Shown piece after piece: positions 8,918 to 18,264 of a stretch of 64,000 nt of DNA (position 1 is its first letter; every line of letters starts with the position of its first letter). The notes below the pieces were generated by a model. It saw nothing but the letters and a program-made list of their open reading frames with translations. It did no database searches and was not told where the DNA came from. Both the position numbers and the translations under genes were made by a program. The DNA is from Lentisphaerota bacterium. Its GTDB lineage: Bacteria; Verrucomicrobiota; Lentisphaeria; Oligosphaerales; JABHEG01. The stretch spans positions 51,408-115,407 of the forward strand of contig JABHEG010000300.1 of the NCBI GenBank assembly GCA_018676675.1, in the 5' to 3' direction.

Positions 8918-10162
8918 TCACAGGCTGTCGATCGTGAGGTTCACTTCCCGGCTCTGAGGATCGAAGGCGACGAATGTTGTATCGTTCTCGCGATAGAACG
9001 TGTTTGTCCTGAACGCCGCCCGGCTGCCTGCCCGGTCCAGAGGAACACCGTCCACGGCAACGCCGACGAGGTCGACATCAGATAGAGCCAGGGTGAACTC
9101 CGGTGTGCGCACCGGTAAGTCCAACGCAATGGTATTGTCCGTGACCGTTGCTGTCGCCATCTCCCGAGCGCAGGCATAGCGGGTGATCTCACTGCAGGTG
9201 CGCCACTGCGTCCGCTCACCGCGCGTGTCGCGTTCACGCAGACGACCTACCACTTTCTTGAACGCGCGGAAACCACGTCGGTCATCGTTGTGCAGGCCGT
9301 AAAATCCCTGCCAGTGGCTGATGAGAACGGCGGGGCCGCCGGCGTCAATGACTGCGGGAAGTCGCCCTCCCTCCAAGTCAGCGGTGATGTAGCGGTCCGC
9401 GTCGACCTCACCATAGCCGGTCCACGATCCGGTCCAGTCGCCGGTGCACGCAATGATCTCACCCATGGCGGTACCGGTGTCGGCATCCGGGTACCAGACG
9501 GGCGTCTCGATGGGCCCATCACCGGCAATTCGCTTGAAGAAGTAGGGGGTGGCGTTGCCGGTCACGCGCTGCAGTGCCGTCTGGGCGCATTTCGCGTAGA
9601 ATGGCAATGGCCGGCCAAAGCCACCGGGAGATGTAACCCCGGCGGGGGTCAGCCCAACATTGTCCAGAATCCGGCATGCAAGCGTGATGTAGTCGGTGAC
9701 CAACTCTTCCTGATCGGTCGGGAGCTCATCCCAGTCGTACTGCTCCCAGATGCCGGACTCCAGCGGCCGACACGTTTCGAGATCGACCACGTAGGTGTGG
9801 GTCATCATCTCAGGGGTGATATCAAAGGAAGGCATGATGACCTCCCTGCACATGTGAAGCCAGCTATCCTGTTGCGCCTGGCTGAACAGCGGCAGTCCGT
9901 GATCGATGCGCCCAAGAGCGGCCGGACACGGCACCACGCTGTATTTGCCCTTGACCCCGTTCTCCAGACACCATTCCCCAAACTCGCGGACGAAGGACTC
10001 GGGATGAACGACCGGGACATCCTCCCAGCGCCGGTTCTCGCCGTCAACGAGATTCCGGTCACGCATAAAAAAGTAGTTGAGGTTCACCAGCATAGTCGAG
10101 TCATCAAAGATGATCGACAGCGGCACGCGATCCAAGGCATGACGGGCAATCTCAACCTGCAT
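8918..10162 (-). CDS. Polysaccharide-deacetylase-barrel-like protein of unknown function
   Basis: 414 residues, no signal peptide; GGAGG stands six bases before the ATG. The N-terminal IIFDDSTMLVNLNYF, the later GKYSVVPCP, the THTYVVD segment and the LISHWQGFYG strand suggest a glycoside hydrolase/deacetylase-type (beta/alpha) barrel in which Asp-Asp near the first strand and His residues bind metal; this is fold-level inference, not a confident match. The last 80 residues look like a small beta-sandwich. Neighbours are a secreted sialidase-like gene and an aldo/keto reductase, which fits sugar metabolism. Alternative: an uncharacterised hydrolase unrelated to NodB enzymes. Confidence 0.6.
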   Translation of the reverse strand: MQVEIARHALDRVPLSIIFDDSTMLVNLNYFFMRDRNLVDGENRRWEDVPVVHPESFVREFGEWCLENGVKGKYSVVPCPAALGRIDHGLPLFSQAQQDSWLHMCREVIMPSFDITPEMMTHTYVVDLETCRPLESGIWEQYDWDELPTDQEELVTDYITLACRILDNVGLTPAGVTSPGGFGRPLPFYAKCAQTALQRVTGNATPYFFKRIAGDGPIETPVWYPDADTGTAMGEIIACTGDWTGSWTGYGEVDADRYITADLEGGRLPAVIDAGGPAVLISHWQGFYGLHNDDRRGFRAFKKVVGRLRERDTRGERTQWRTCSEITRYACAREMATATVTDNTIALDLPVRTPEFTLALSDVDLVGVAVDGVPLDRAGSRAAFRTNTFYRENDTTFVAFDPQSREVNLTIDSL

Positions 10163-10452
10163 CGGGATCCTCCGTCTTCTTCATCGGTTATGGACGTCAA
10201 TCCAACAAGCACAATCTCTTCATAGCCCACATGATGCGCCTTGCGAACTCAAAAGATGCTTGCTTCCGCCTACCGTACGGCCCTTCGCGCGAGCGTCGGC
10301 AACGGCTTCTCGTACGGTCTGCCGTACGGGAAGCCATCGTTTGGGGGCCCGGGGGAGCGCGGTCCCCCAGCTGGGGTTTGGTGCGAGCCGCCCCAAGGCC
10401 TTCGACCCGCTCGCCGCCAGGCAAGTGCCTATCCCCAATCCGGAGCAAAGGG
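10163..10452. other. Intergenic region with palindromes
   Basis: 290 bases without a convincing gene. It holds several GTACGG repeats (about 10273-10330) and a hairpin with arms GGGGG and CCCCC at about 10352-10369 followed by CAGCTGGGG; a similar GGGGGAGC...GTCCCCCAGC element is present at about 25976-26001. Likely a non-coding spacer with a dispersed palindrome. Confidence 0.5.
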
Positions 10453-11421
10453 TCACACGAGGACGCCTCCGTCCACGTACCCAGGCATGTCCCATGGGGC
10501 AGGATAGTCGCCAAGCGCCAACTGCACGTCTCGCGTCACTTCCGCGCGCTGCTTCCCCGTCATGGGCTTGAAATCCGAGGCCATGGTCGCGTTCGCATCC
10601 AGATGAGCCAGCGTGTCCAGGCCCACGATCGCCACATGAACACCATTGAGACTCATGGCGTAACGAACAAGATCACTGCCCTTCAGGTCTGACTGGCGCG
10701 CGTGCCGCACGGTCTTCATGGCAATCACGCCCAGGTTCTTCTCACGAGCAAGCGGCAGCAGCTCATCCTCGTACTTCCCGGCGCCGGGCCGCGAGGCAGG
10801 AAATACGGTCAGGATGGCGTCCAGAGGCCACCGTTTGATGGCTTCCATGAGAATGCCCGGAGCGCTGTGACCGGTGATGCCGATGTTCTTGATGAGCCCC
10901 TGTTCCTTGGCCTTCCGAGCCGCCTTCAACGCACCGTTCTCAACGACGCTCAGATCCTTGTCCTTCTTCGGGTTCAGATTGTGGATGTGATAGAGATCAA
11001 GGTGGTCAGTCTGGAGGTTTTTCAGGCTCAGCTCGATCTCACGCATGAATCCATCATAGTCGCGCTTGCCGCTCTTGCTGACCAGGAAAACGCGGTCTCG
11101 GACCTTGGGGATGACGGGCCCGATAATGACTTCGCTCTGCTGGTAGACTCGAGCGGTGTCCCAGTAGTTGACGCCGTGCTCCAGGGCCCGCATCAGGAGT
11201 TTCTGCCCCTCCTCACGGTTCGCTGTGTACGGCTTGAAGAAGGCGCTACCCAAGCCCAGCCCAAGGATGGATACCTCGGCACCGATCTTGCCCAGCTTCC
11301 GCCGCTCGACCTGCTTTGCCCCGGTCTCTGCCGGAGCAGCCGCCATCACCGACGATGTGGCTCCGGCAGCAACAGCCCCGAGTGCCACGCTCTTCAGGAA
11401 GTCCCGTCTATCTGTAGACAT
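10453..11421 (-). CDS. Tat-exported aldo/keto reductase
   Basis: 322 residues from the ATG at 11421, which has a GGAAGG site; a longer open frame upstream is not needed. The N-terminus MSTDRRDFLKSVALGAV is a twin-arginine signal with RRDFLK. The aldo/keto reductase TIM barrel follows, with the Asp-Tyr-Lys-His tetrad in NYWDTARVY, FLVSKSGK and DLYHIHN. Family enzymes reduce or oxidise carbonyls with NADPH. Tat export of oxidoreductases with bound nicotinamide cofactor is common in PVC bacteria, and the context suggests sugar modification in the periplasm. The last residues (APWDMPGYVDGG) are unassigned. Confidence 0.88.
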   Translation of the reverse strand: MSTDRRDFLKSVALGAVAAGATSSVMAAAPAETGAKQVERRKLGKIGAEVSILGLGLGSAFFKPYTANREEGQKLLMRALEHGVNYWDTARVYQQSEVIIGPVIPKVRDRVFLVSKSGKRDYDGFMREIELSLKNLQTDHLDLYHIHNLNPKKDKDLSVVENGALKAARKAKEQGLIKNIGITGHSAPGILMEAIKRWPLDAILTVFPASRPGAGKYEDELLPLAREKNLGVIAMKTVRHARQSDLKGSDLVRYAMSLNGVHVAIVGLDTLAHLDANATMASDFKPMTGKQRAEVTRDVQLALGDYPAPWDMPGYVDGGVLV

Positions 11422-11610
11422 GATGAACCCTTCCGTGTCTCTATGGGATTCTCGCTGCAGCAAACGTACCCGCGTTTCCATGGTAAGACCAAGTGTCCGG
11501 CGGAAAGGTCCGTGGCGTCTGCGCCAGGATGACACGACTGCTTCGGCCACGTACGTTGGTGGAGGCGTTGACCGCCCAACATGGTTGTCTTAGGAACAAT
11601 GGAGAGACAG

Positions 11611-12975
11611 ATGAATCGACTGGTCATTCTGGCAATCGCAGGGCTCTGTGCGGTCGCCCACGCGCAGGATGCGGTGCTGTCCGAGACCTTTGACGGCGGC
11701 ATGGGAACATGGGAGTACGCACCTGGCCCGGCGACAATGGGAGGCGTGGTCGAGGGCAGCGGGGAGCGTGGCAACGTTCTGGATCTGCAGCCGACGGGCG
11801 CGATCTTCGGGGTCAACAGCCGGGTCTTGAAGCTCGACGGAGAGCTCTCACCGGACAAGGCCTACAAGGTCAGTGCCCGCATCCGCTCGGAGGGGTTGGA
11901 GAAGGGCACGTTCGCGTTCTCCATCTGTTACCGCAACGCGGACGGCCGCCGGCTCAGCCAGATGAGTGTCCACAACCTCCAGGTGAACTCGAAGCCGCAC
12001 GACTGGATCGTCAAATCGCTCACCTTTGGCAAAGGAAGCACACGACCTTTCACCGAAGAAACCGCGGGTATGGTGGTCAGATTCTCATTCTGGGATAAGG
12101 AGCAGAAGTGCACGGGACACGTGATGGTGGATGATGTCTTGGTGGAGGAAGTCAAAGTGAAAAAGACTGTGTATGCCGACTGGCCCGGATCCGTCCTGGT
12201 GAATAGCGGTGACCTTCAGGTGAGACTCGAAAGTCGCTCATTCTGGACCCTCTACCGCATCGACTACCAGGGGAAGCGACTCTGCCTGGATCGATATGGC
12301 AGCCACTACGGAAGCGTGGCCAACTTCAGCGGCACGGGGTTCATCGGTTCGGGGCACGTCGAGAACGAGGATGAGCAGGTGTTGAAGGTTGCTTTGGCCG
12401 TGGACGGTGCCGCGCAGACGCCCCCGAAGCCGGAGTACACCTGCGACGAGTTGGTCCTGACAAAGACATCCAAACTGCGTGGTCTAACGCTGAAGAGTCT
12501 CATCCGCATCTCAGACGACCGCATCCTGGAAGATGTCGTCATGAGCGCCTCCGAACCGTCAAAGCTGAACCTGATTTACCACTTCATGCACCCGTGGACC
12601 ACTGAAATGTCCGACTACCTCGGCGTGCTGCCCGATGGGAGTCGGGTTGAGGGCGAGTTCGTTGACGACAAGGGGATGAAGATCTCGAAGCCGGTATCGT
12701 GGTCGTCGGTCTACAGCCGCACACTGCAGGCAGGAGCTGTGACGGTCGTTCTGGCGGTCCCGGAAGGTGTCCGCTGGAGCGCACGATACTGGGACGTGCC
12801 TAAACGGTACCGCAAACACTACCTGGCTGCCTTCACCAACAGCACGGTGCCGGTAGGCCAGGAGTTCCATTTTCGCGTCCTGACCATCCCATTTGCCGCG
12901 ACAGCAGAAACATGGCGGGCCGACTCGGAACGGCTGGCAGAAGAGGCCCTGAAAGCTGCTGACGCGGGGGAGTAG
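11611..12975 (+). CDS. Secreted beta-sandwich protein of unknown function
   Basis: 454 residues. The ATG at 11611 follows GGAGAGACAG; upstream in-frame ATGs at 11581 and 11599 lack a good site and would push the signal peptide inward. Signal peptide 1-19 ends AHA-Q. Residues about 22-175 resemble a carbohydrate-binding jelly roll (starting LSETFDGGMGTWEYAPG, ending VMVDDVLVEE). The remaining part is beta-rich with GFIGSGHVENEDE and DRILEDVVMSA, resembling the sandwich domains of lyases or glycosidases, but no catalytic motif was recognised. Likely extracytoplasmic glycan-related protein. Confidence 0.72.
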   Translation: MNRLVILAIAGLCAVAHAQDAVLSETFDGGMGTWEYAPGPATMGGVVEGSGERGNVLDLQPTGAIFGVNSRVLKLDGELSPDKAYKVSARIRSEGLEKGTFAFSICYRNADGRRLSQMSVHNLQVNSKPHDWIVKSLTFGKGSTRPFTEETAGMVVRFSFWDKEQKCTGHVMVDDVLVEEVKVKKTVYADWPGSVLVNSGDLQVRLESRSFWTLYRIDYQGKRLCLDRYGSHYGSVANFSGTGFIGSGHVENEDEQVLKVALAVDGAAQTPPKPEYTCDELVLTKTSKLRGLTLKSLIRISDDRILEDVVMSASEPSKLNLIYHFMHPWTTEMSDYLGVLPDGSRVEGEFVDDKGMKISKPVSWSSVYSRTLQAGAVTVVLAVPEGVRWSARYWDVPKRYRKHYLAAFTNSTVPVGQEFHFRVLTIPFAATAETWRADSERLAEEALKAADAGE

Positions 12976-13176
12976 CGCTAACGTGGACTGTTCCGAGCGT
13001 GGATGGGCCGTTTCGACGCGTCCCACGACTGTGGGACTTGCTCAAGGCCCTGAGCCTGGTCGAAGGGCTGCCATGCCCCGATCTATTCACCTTTGGGCAG
13101 TTACTCTCCCCAGATATGCCTCGGCCGACGAGTTCCAGCGGCTCCCGCCTGTGAAAAGCAGTTAAGGAATCAGTAC
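12976..13176. other. Short spacer between two secreted-protein genes
   Basis: About 200 bases; I see no gene, strong promoter or terminator. It includes a weak inverted repeat around GGCCCTGAGCCTGGTCGAAGGGC (arms GGCCCT and AGGGC, 13044-13068), of a kind often found as dispersed intergenic sequence. Confidence 0.4.
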
Positions 13177-15135
13177 ATGACAGCTCGCGACCTACTGCCC
13201 CTCCTGATGATCCCTCTCAGCATGTGCTTCGCCTTCACGTCCCTGGGCGCTGACCAGCCATTCCCGGGCAAGCAGTCTACGTGGCACGGTTTCCCCCGTT
13301 ACGATTTCACCGTGGACAGTCGCCGCTGCCTTGTGGTGACGCCCAGGGCGGAGGCTCCGGGCAGGCCCTGGATATGGCGCGCCCGGTTCTTCGGCCACCA
13401 ACCGCAAGCGGACATCGCACTCCTACGCCGTGGGTTCCACCTCGTCTACATGGATGTTGGAAACCTCTTTGGTGCCCCCCCGGCAGTCAAACACTGGGAC
13501 GCCTTCTACAGAACCTTGACCGCAGACCATGGGTTTGCGCTGAAGCCCGCCCTGGAAGGCATGAGTCGCGGAGGCCTGATCATCTACAATTGGGCAATCG
13601 CCAACCCGGGCAAGGTCGCCTGTATCTACGGCGATGCACCAGTGTGCGACTTCAAGAGTTGGCCTGGTGGCAAGGGGAAAGGAAAAGGCAGCCCGGGCGG
13701 CTGGCAGGCCTGCCTGAAGGCCTACGGGCTCTCCGAAGAAGAAGGCTTGGCCTACACAGGGAACCCCATCGACTGTCTCCCCCCCCTGGCCAAGGCCGGT
13801 GTGCCCTTGTTGAATGTGTGCGGCGCCGCCGATAATGTGGTTCCGGTTGCCGAGAACACTGCGATTCTGGCGGAACGATATCGCGCGCTCGGCGGCCGTA
13901 TCGAGACCATCATCAAGCCTGAGTGCGGCCATCACCCGCACAGCCTCAAGGACCCCAAACCCATCGTGGAGTTTGTTTTGGCAAACACAGTCGAGAAGAC
14001 CGGCGTACCGATGAGCAGCGGCAGCGGACTGCGCAACTGCCGCTTGCGTTTCGCGGAGAAAGACAAAGCGCGGGTTGCGTTCCTCGGTGGATCAATCACC
14101 AACATGGAAGGCTACCGGCCTCGGGTGTGCGCTGACCTGAAAGCTCGTTTCCCGGACACGGCCTTTGATTTCATCAATGCCGGCGTCTCCTCAACCTGTT
14201 CCACCACCGGCGCTTTCCGCCTGGAAACAGAGGCGTTCCATCGGGGCCCCGTTGACCTACTCTTCGTGGAGTTCGCGGTAAACGACAACCAGGACGCCCA
14301 CCACACACCCGTCGAGTGCATCCGCGGCATGGAAGGCATCGTCCGCCATGCCCGCCAGGAAAACCCTCTGATTGACATTGTCTTCCTGTACTGCGCCAAC
14401 GCCTCACACATCAAGACCTACAGCAGCGGCGCAGCCCCTGAGGAGATCACGGCCCACCGGAAGGTCGCCGCCCACTACAGTGTCGCGGAGATCGACTTTG
14501 CCCGAGGTGTGGCAAACGCAATCGATGCCAACGAGTTCGACTGGAAGCGGTTCGGTGGCTGCCATCCGTCCTCGTTCGGGAACGATCTCTACGGAAAGTG
14601 GATTGGGCAGCTCATGGATCTGGCCTGGCAGGAGCCTGTGTCGGCGGATGCGAAGACCGCAGCCGAAACGCTGCCACCGGCTCCCCTGGATGAAGCCGCC
14701 TACAGTCAGGGGACGCACCTTGACAAAACGGCCCTCGAACTTAGCGATGGATGGTCTGTGGGAGTTCCGGACTGGGGAGCAATCCCCGGCGGCAAACGCG
14801 GACGATTCACAAAGGCCCCGCTACTAACCTGCACGAGCCCCGAGGCGCCCATCTCCATCCCGTTCACAGGCACGGCAATCGGCCTCTACGTGGTAGCCGG
14901 GCCGGATGCGGGAATAATCGAGTTCAGCGTGGATGGCGGAGACAAGCAGCGGGTCGATCTCTACCATCGCCACAGCGCAAACCTGCACTACCCGCGCACC
15001 TGCATGCTTGCTCAGGAACTCCCCGCCGGTCAGCATACGGTTGAGCTGCGCATGTCACGAGACAAGAATGCGAAAAGCACGGGACACGCAGCGCGAATCG
15101 TTGCGGTCTGTGTGAACGGCAACCCAGGCGATTGA
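13177..15135 (+). CDS. Secreted alpha/beta-hydrolase fused to SGNH (GDSL-like) esterase and beta-sandwich
   Basis: 652 residues; ATG at 13177 after AAGGA, signal peptide about 1-25. Residues 30-275 are an alpha/beta hydrolase: nucleophile Ser130 in EGMSRGG, Asp219 in GAADNVVP and His252 or 253 in GHHPHS. Residues 290-485 are an SGNH hydrolase: Ser306 in FLGGSITN, Asn369 in FAVNDNQ and His463 in GGCHPSSFGNDLY; the usual Asp three residues before that His is Gly. A C-terminal beta-sandwich (about 520-650, GTAIGLYVVAGPDAGIIE) may bind sugar. Each half alone is a known carbohydrate-esterase type; inferred role is removal of two kinds of ester (acetyl, methyl or feruloyl-like) from a polysaccharide. 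Confidence 0.87.
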   Translation: MTARDLLPLLMIPLSMCFAFTSLGADQPFPGKQSTWHGFPRYDFTVDSRRCLVVTPRAEAPGRPWIWRARFFGHQPQADIALLRRGFHLVYMDVGNLFGAPPAVKHWDAFYRTLTADHGFALKPALEGMSRGGLIIYNWAIANPGKVACIYGDAPVCDFKSWPGGKGKGKGSPGGWQACLKAYGLSEEEGLAYTGNPIDCLPPLAKAGVPLLNVCGAADNVVPVAENTAILAERYRALGGRIETIIKPECGHHPHSLKDPKPIVEFVLANTVEKTGVPMSSGSGLRNCRLRFAEKDKARVAFLGGSITNMEGYRPRVCADLKARFPDTAFDFINAGVSSTCSTTGAFRLETEAFHRGPVDLLFVEFAVNDNQDAHHTPVECIRGMEGIVRHARQENPLIDIVFLYCANASHIKTYSSGAAPEEITAHRKVAAHYSVAEIDFARGVANAIDANEFDWKRFGGCHPSSFGNDLYGKWIGQLMDLAWQEPVSADAKTAAETLPPAPLDEAAYSQGTHLDKTALELSDGWSVGVPDWGAIPGGKRGRFTKAPLLTCTSPEAPISIPFTGTAIGLYVVAGPDAGIIEFSVDGGDKQRVDLYHRHSANLHYPRTCMLAQELPAGQHTVELRMSRDKNAKSTGHAARIVAVCVNGNPGD

Positions 15136-15544
15136 GTGGTGGGTTGCGTGTCCGGGAAGTGGAACGGGCGCGAATGAGGCGAGGCGACCGCTTCGAATGC
15201 GGTTGCCCCATGGATGTGGGTAGCATGTCGTTCTTCGCCCCAACGGGGCAGATCCATCGTAGCCCAGGGCACTCGCCCTGGGTATTTGGTGAAGTGGTGA
15301 TTTGTGCCCTGTAGGGGCATATCAACATCTTGATGTTCAGCGGATTGAACCGCACCTTCAGCGCGTATGCATGGTTCATACTTGCCACCCAGGCCGCTGG
15401 CCTGGGCTACGTTGAGGACGCCCTTACAGGGCTCAGGACGAAGACCTGCACCATTTCTGGGACAGTCCTCCTGTGCCATGCCGCCAACCGAACCCACCCC
15501 AAAGCACGACACAGGGCCTGCGTCGGCTACCTCTCTTGCGGGTT
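15136..15544. repeat. Intergenic palindrome mosaic (two opposed hairpin units)
   Basis: 409 bases without a credible gene. It holds perfect eight-base hairpins at 15263-15282 (CCCAGGGC/GCCCTGGG) and 15388-15406 (CCCAGGCC/GGCCTGGG), each followed or preceded by a GCCCT...AGGGC palindrome (about 15307-15320 and 15422-15434), arranged head to head around AACATCTTGATGTT (about 15326-15339). Such paired hairpin units are common as dispersed intergenic repeats in PVC genomes (general knowledge). The left hairpin could also act as a weak terminator for the esterase gene. Confidence 0.65.
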
Positions 15545-16318
15545 CTACCCCATCCGCCCTTTAAGCCAGTCCAGATTGCGTTGGGCCATCGCGACAGGAT
15601 CGTCTCCCGGCCCGGTCTCAAAGACAAGCCAGCCGTCGTACCCCATGTCATCGATGGCTTGCAGGGAACCCTCCCAGTCCACATCCCCTTCACCCAGCGG
15701 CTTCTGATCCGTCTCCTTGATGTGGATCATCCCAATCCGGTCAGCAAGCCGGGCGAGCATATCCACTGGATCGTGCCCGTAGAAGAGAGCATTGCTCAGA
15801 TCTTGGTAGACGCAGACGGACGGCGAGCCAATCGCTTCCGTGATGGCGCACAGTAATTCAACGGAGAAGCTGGTCTCCAGGGCAAGCATGATCCCCGCAT
15901 CTTCAGCCGCGCGTGTGCACTCCTTGAAAGCGGCGACGTAGGTCTCGGTTTGCTGCGGATTGATATCGATGTTCTGGCGCTCGAAAGTGGGGCAGAGGAT
16001 GGCGTCACCCCCCAAGTCCGCCGCCGCCTCAATAGCCTGGTGGAGCAGTGTCACCCCGTGCTCCCGAACGGCCGGATCCGGATCAATGAAGCTGCCCTGA
16101 CGCAGGATTCCGTAGCTGATGGCACAGGTTTCCACCCCTGCCGCGGCGGCCAGCTCCTTCGCCTCCTTCCGGACGGAAGGGTCAAGGATCAGGGGCATGT
16201 GCTCGTCTCGCGTCACACAGATCTCGAGTCCCTCGAACCCAATCACCCCAGCCGTGGCATACGCCTCGCGCCATTCCTGGCGCAACGAACCATTCCGAAT
16301 CCCGTACTTCATGCCCAT
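15545..16318 (-). CDS. Sugar phosphate isomerase/epimerase (AP-endonuclease-2 type TIM barrel)
   Basis: 257 residues from ATG 16318 (a second ATG two codons later at 16312 is also possible). Typical length for the xylose-isomerase-like TIM-barrel family. Metal ligands are matched by Glu in LALETSF, Asp in YQDLSNAL, His in IGMIHIKETD and Glu in VFETGP. Members interconvert ketoses and aldoses or epimerise inositols and sugars in the cytoplasm. Last gene of the minus-strand operon, only 14 bases after the sulfatase stop, which points to metabolism of a sugar released by the upstream enzymes. Confidence 0.86.
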   Translation of the reverse strand: MGMKYGIRNGSLRQEWREAYATAGVIGFEGLEICVTRDEHMPLILDPSVRKEAKELAAAAGVETCAISYGILRQGSFIDPDPAVREHGVTLLHQAIEAAADLGGDAILCPTFERQNIDINPQQTETYVAAFKECTRAAEDAGIMLALETSFSVELLCAITEAIGSPSVCVYQDLSNALFYGHDPVDMLARLADRIGMIHIKETDQKPLGEGDVDWEGSLQAIDDMGYDGWLVFETGPGDDPVAMAQRNLDWLKGRMG

Positions 16319-16332
16319 CTCCAATGTCCTGT

Positions 16333-18237
16333 TTACTCCCCGATCACTCCGAGTTCCGCTACGGACGCCCAAGGGCCACCGTTGATTTCGGACAGGGCTC
16401 GCAACTGGACGTAACGCCCCGTCAACGGCTCACAGGTCGCCTCCTGGGCCTTCCTGGTCTTCTTGAAGGAAGCCTTGACAGCTAGCCCGTCGAAACGGTC
16501 AGGCTGATCACTGATGCGGAATTCGCAGTCCTTGATCGTGCCGTTCCAGCCCTGGTCCTGGCGCGCCATGTAGCGGAAGCCACGCACAGTGCGCGGCTTG
16601 CCCAGATCCACCACGAGCTCATGTGGATGTTTGGGCGCGCCGCCCTGGAAAGCGCTGTGCCAGATCGAGCGTGGATCACCGTCAAAGACGTTCTTCGCCA
16701 GTTTTCCGTTGAAGGTGGACTCGCTGCTTACCTTCAGGACGCGACACTCCTTGAACGGGATCAGTCCCTTCCTGGGCATGGTTTCGGTTGGGCTTTTCGG
16801 CTTCCTCGTGTCCCCGAACTTGGCCTGACGGTCCCGCTCATGGGTTGCGCGATCGTGGAAGGTCCCCGGGACGGCTTCCTCATGGGCCTCGTCGGCCATC
16901 GCCTTCATCTTCGCCAACACATCCGGGCGAACGGCTGCGAGATCGTTCTTCTCTTCGATGTCACGACTCAAGTCGTAGAGCTCCCACTCGCCCTTCCGGC
17001 GGGGGCGTATCGCCTTCCACGTTCCCAGGCGCACGGCGGTCTGCTGACCAATCTCCCAATACAGGTAGGTGTGCTGCTCCTGCGACCGTCCCGCGGCCTC
17101 CGCGCCGATCAGTTCGGGGACGATGGACATGCCGTCGATGTCCTTGGGAGGCGTTGCCCCCGCGATCTCCGCAAGAGTCGGGAGCACATCGGGGAAATAC
17201 CAGAGCAAATCGCTCACACGGCCGGGCTGGATTTTCCCCGGCCAGCGGGCAATCATCGGGATTCGCAGTCCACCCTCGTACAGTTGCCCCTTCCGGCCTC
17301 GGAACTCCTTGCCTGTCCGGGGATTGACGTTCGCACCATGGAAGCCCCGGGGATGCGTCTTGTCTTTGAAGTAATCATTGCCACCGTTGTCTCCACAGAA
17401 GAAGACGATCGTGTTCTCCTCAAGTCCAAGTTCTCGCAGCAAGTCCTGGATCTCCCCCAGCTGGCGGTCAATCATGGTGACCATCGCAGCGTAACGGCGG
17501 GCCGGCTCGGGCCACGGCTCGTCGCGGTAAACGGCCCAGGCGGGGTCGGTGTCGGGAATATCGAAGATCCCATGCGGAGGCGTGATCGGCAGGTAGCAGA
17601 AGAACGGCTTCTCCCGGTTTGCCCGAATGAAGCGCTTGGCATCGTCCATGATCGCGTAGTGCGAATACGTCTCCCCCTTCGATCCGCCTTTGTTGCCCTG
17701 AAGTGGAACTTCCTCGCTGTTGCGCACGATGTACTTCGGGTAGTAGCTGTGCGCATGCACCTGGTCGTAGTAGCCGAAGAAGACGTCAAAACCATGCTTC
17801 TCGGGGACGCCGGTGGACCCGCGCCCGCCACAGCCCCACTTGCCGAATCCCCCGGTGGCATAGCCGCGCTGCTTCAGCACGGAAGCTACGGTTTCCTCCC
17901 CGTCCCGGAGTGGCGTCCCCCCGCCATTCGTCCGCACCGATGTGTGTCCGGAGTGCTTCCCGGTCATCAAACAGCATCGAGTTGGGGCACAAACGGCTGA
18001 ACCGGCCAGGGCCTGCGTGAACCGGATGCCGTCGGCCGCCATGCGGTCCATCACCGGGGTCTTGATGTTCGGGTTGCCCAGACAGGACAGCTCAAAGTAG
18101 CCAAGTTCATCGGCCATCATGTAGACGATGTTCGGCGGGCGAGTCCCGCCCTCATCCGCAGACCAGACGGGGGGGGCGGCGGCAAGCAGAGCACCGGCTG
18201 ACATCTGCTGCAGAAAATCACGGCGGGTAAATGACAT
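16333..18237 (-). CDS. Arylsulfatase-type sulfatase with Tat signal and discoidin-like C-terminus
   Basis: 634 residues; GAGGAGG site before the ATG. Tat signal SFTRRDFLQQ at the N-terminus. The sulfatase signature CAPTR at 83-87 supplies the cysteine converted to formylglycine by a sulfatase-modifying enzyme (not present in this window); metal and substrate motifs NIVYMMADELGYF, GKWGCGG, TPPHGIF and FFCGDNGG follow. Residues about 510-634 resemble an F5/8-type (discoidin) carbohydrate-binding domain. Predicted to desulfate a glycan in the periplasm or at the surface. Operon partner of the M42 peptidase upstream and the isomerase downstream. Confidence 0.93.
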   Translation of the reverse strand: MSFTRRDFLQQMSAGALLAAAPPVWSADEGGTRPPNIVYMMADELGYFELSCLGNPNIKTPVMDRMAADGIRFTQALAGSAVCAPTRCCLMTGKHSGHTSVRTNGGGTPLRDGEETVASVLKQRGYATGGFGKWGCGGRGSTGVPEKHGFDVFFGYYDQVHAHSYYPKYIVRNSEEVPLQGNKGGSKGETYSHYAIMDDAKRFIRANREKPFFCYLPITPPHGIFDIPDTDPAWAVYRDEPWPEPARRYAAMVTMIDRQLGEIQDLLRELGLEENTIVFFCGDNGGNDYFKDKTHPRGFHGANVNPRTGKEFRGRKGQLYEGGLRIPMIARWPGKIQPGRVSDLLWYFPDVLPTLAEIAGATPPKDIDGMSIVPELIGAEAAGRSQEQHTYLYWEIGQQTAVRLGTWKAIRPRRKGEWELYDLSRDIEEKNDLAAVRPDVLAKMKAMADEAHEEAVPGTFHDRATHERDRQAKFGDTRKPKSPTETMPRKGLIPFKECRVLKVSSESTFNGKLAKNVFDGDPRSIWHSAFQGGAPKHPHELVVDLGKPRTVRGFRYMARQDQGWNGTIKDCEFRISDQPDRFDGLAVKASFKKTRKAQEATCEPLTGRYVQLRALSEINGGPWASVAELGVIGE

Positions 18238-18264
18238 GGCGTTCCTCCTCAGAACGAGGGTCCC

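Noticed and set aside
15330..15707. A 125-codon plus-strand frame
   Set aside because: Overlaps palindromic intergenic sequence and then the antisense of the sugar isomerase gene.
16621..18000. 459-codon plus-strand frame
   Set aside because: Antisense to the sulfatase gene, whose formylglycine motif is clear; common artefact of GC-rich DNA.
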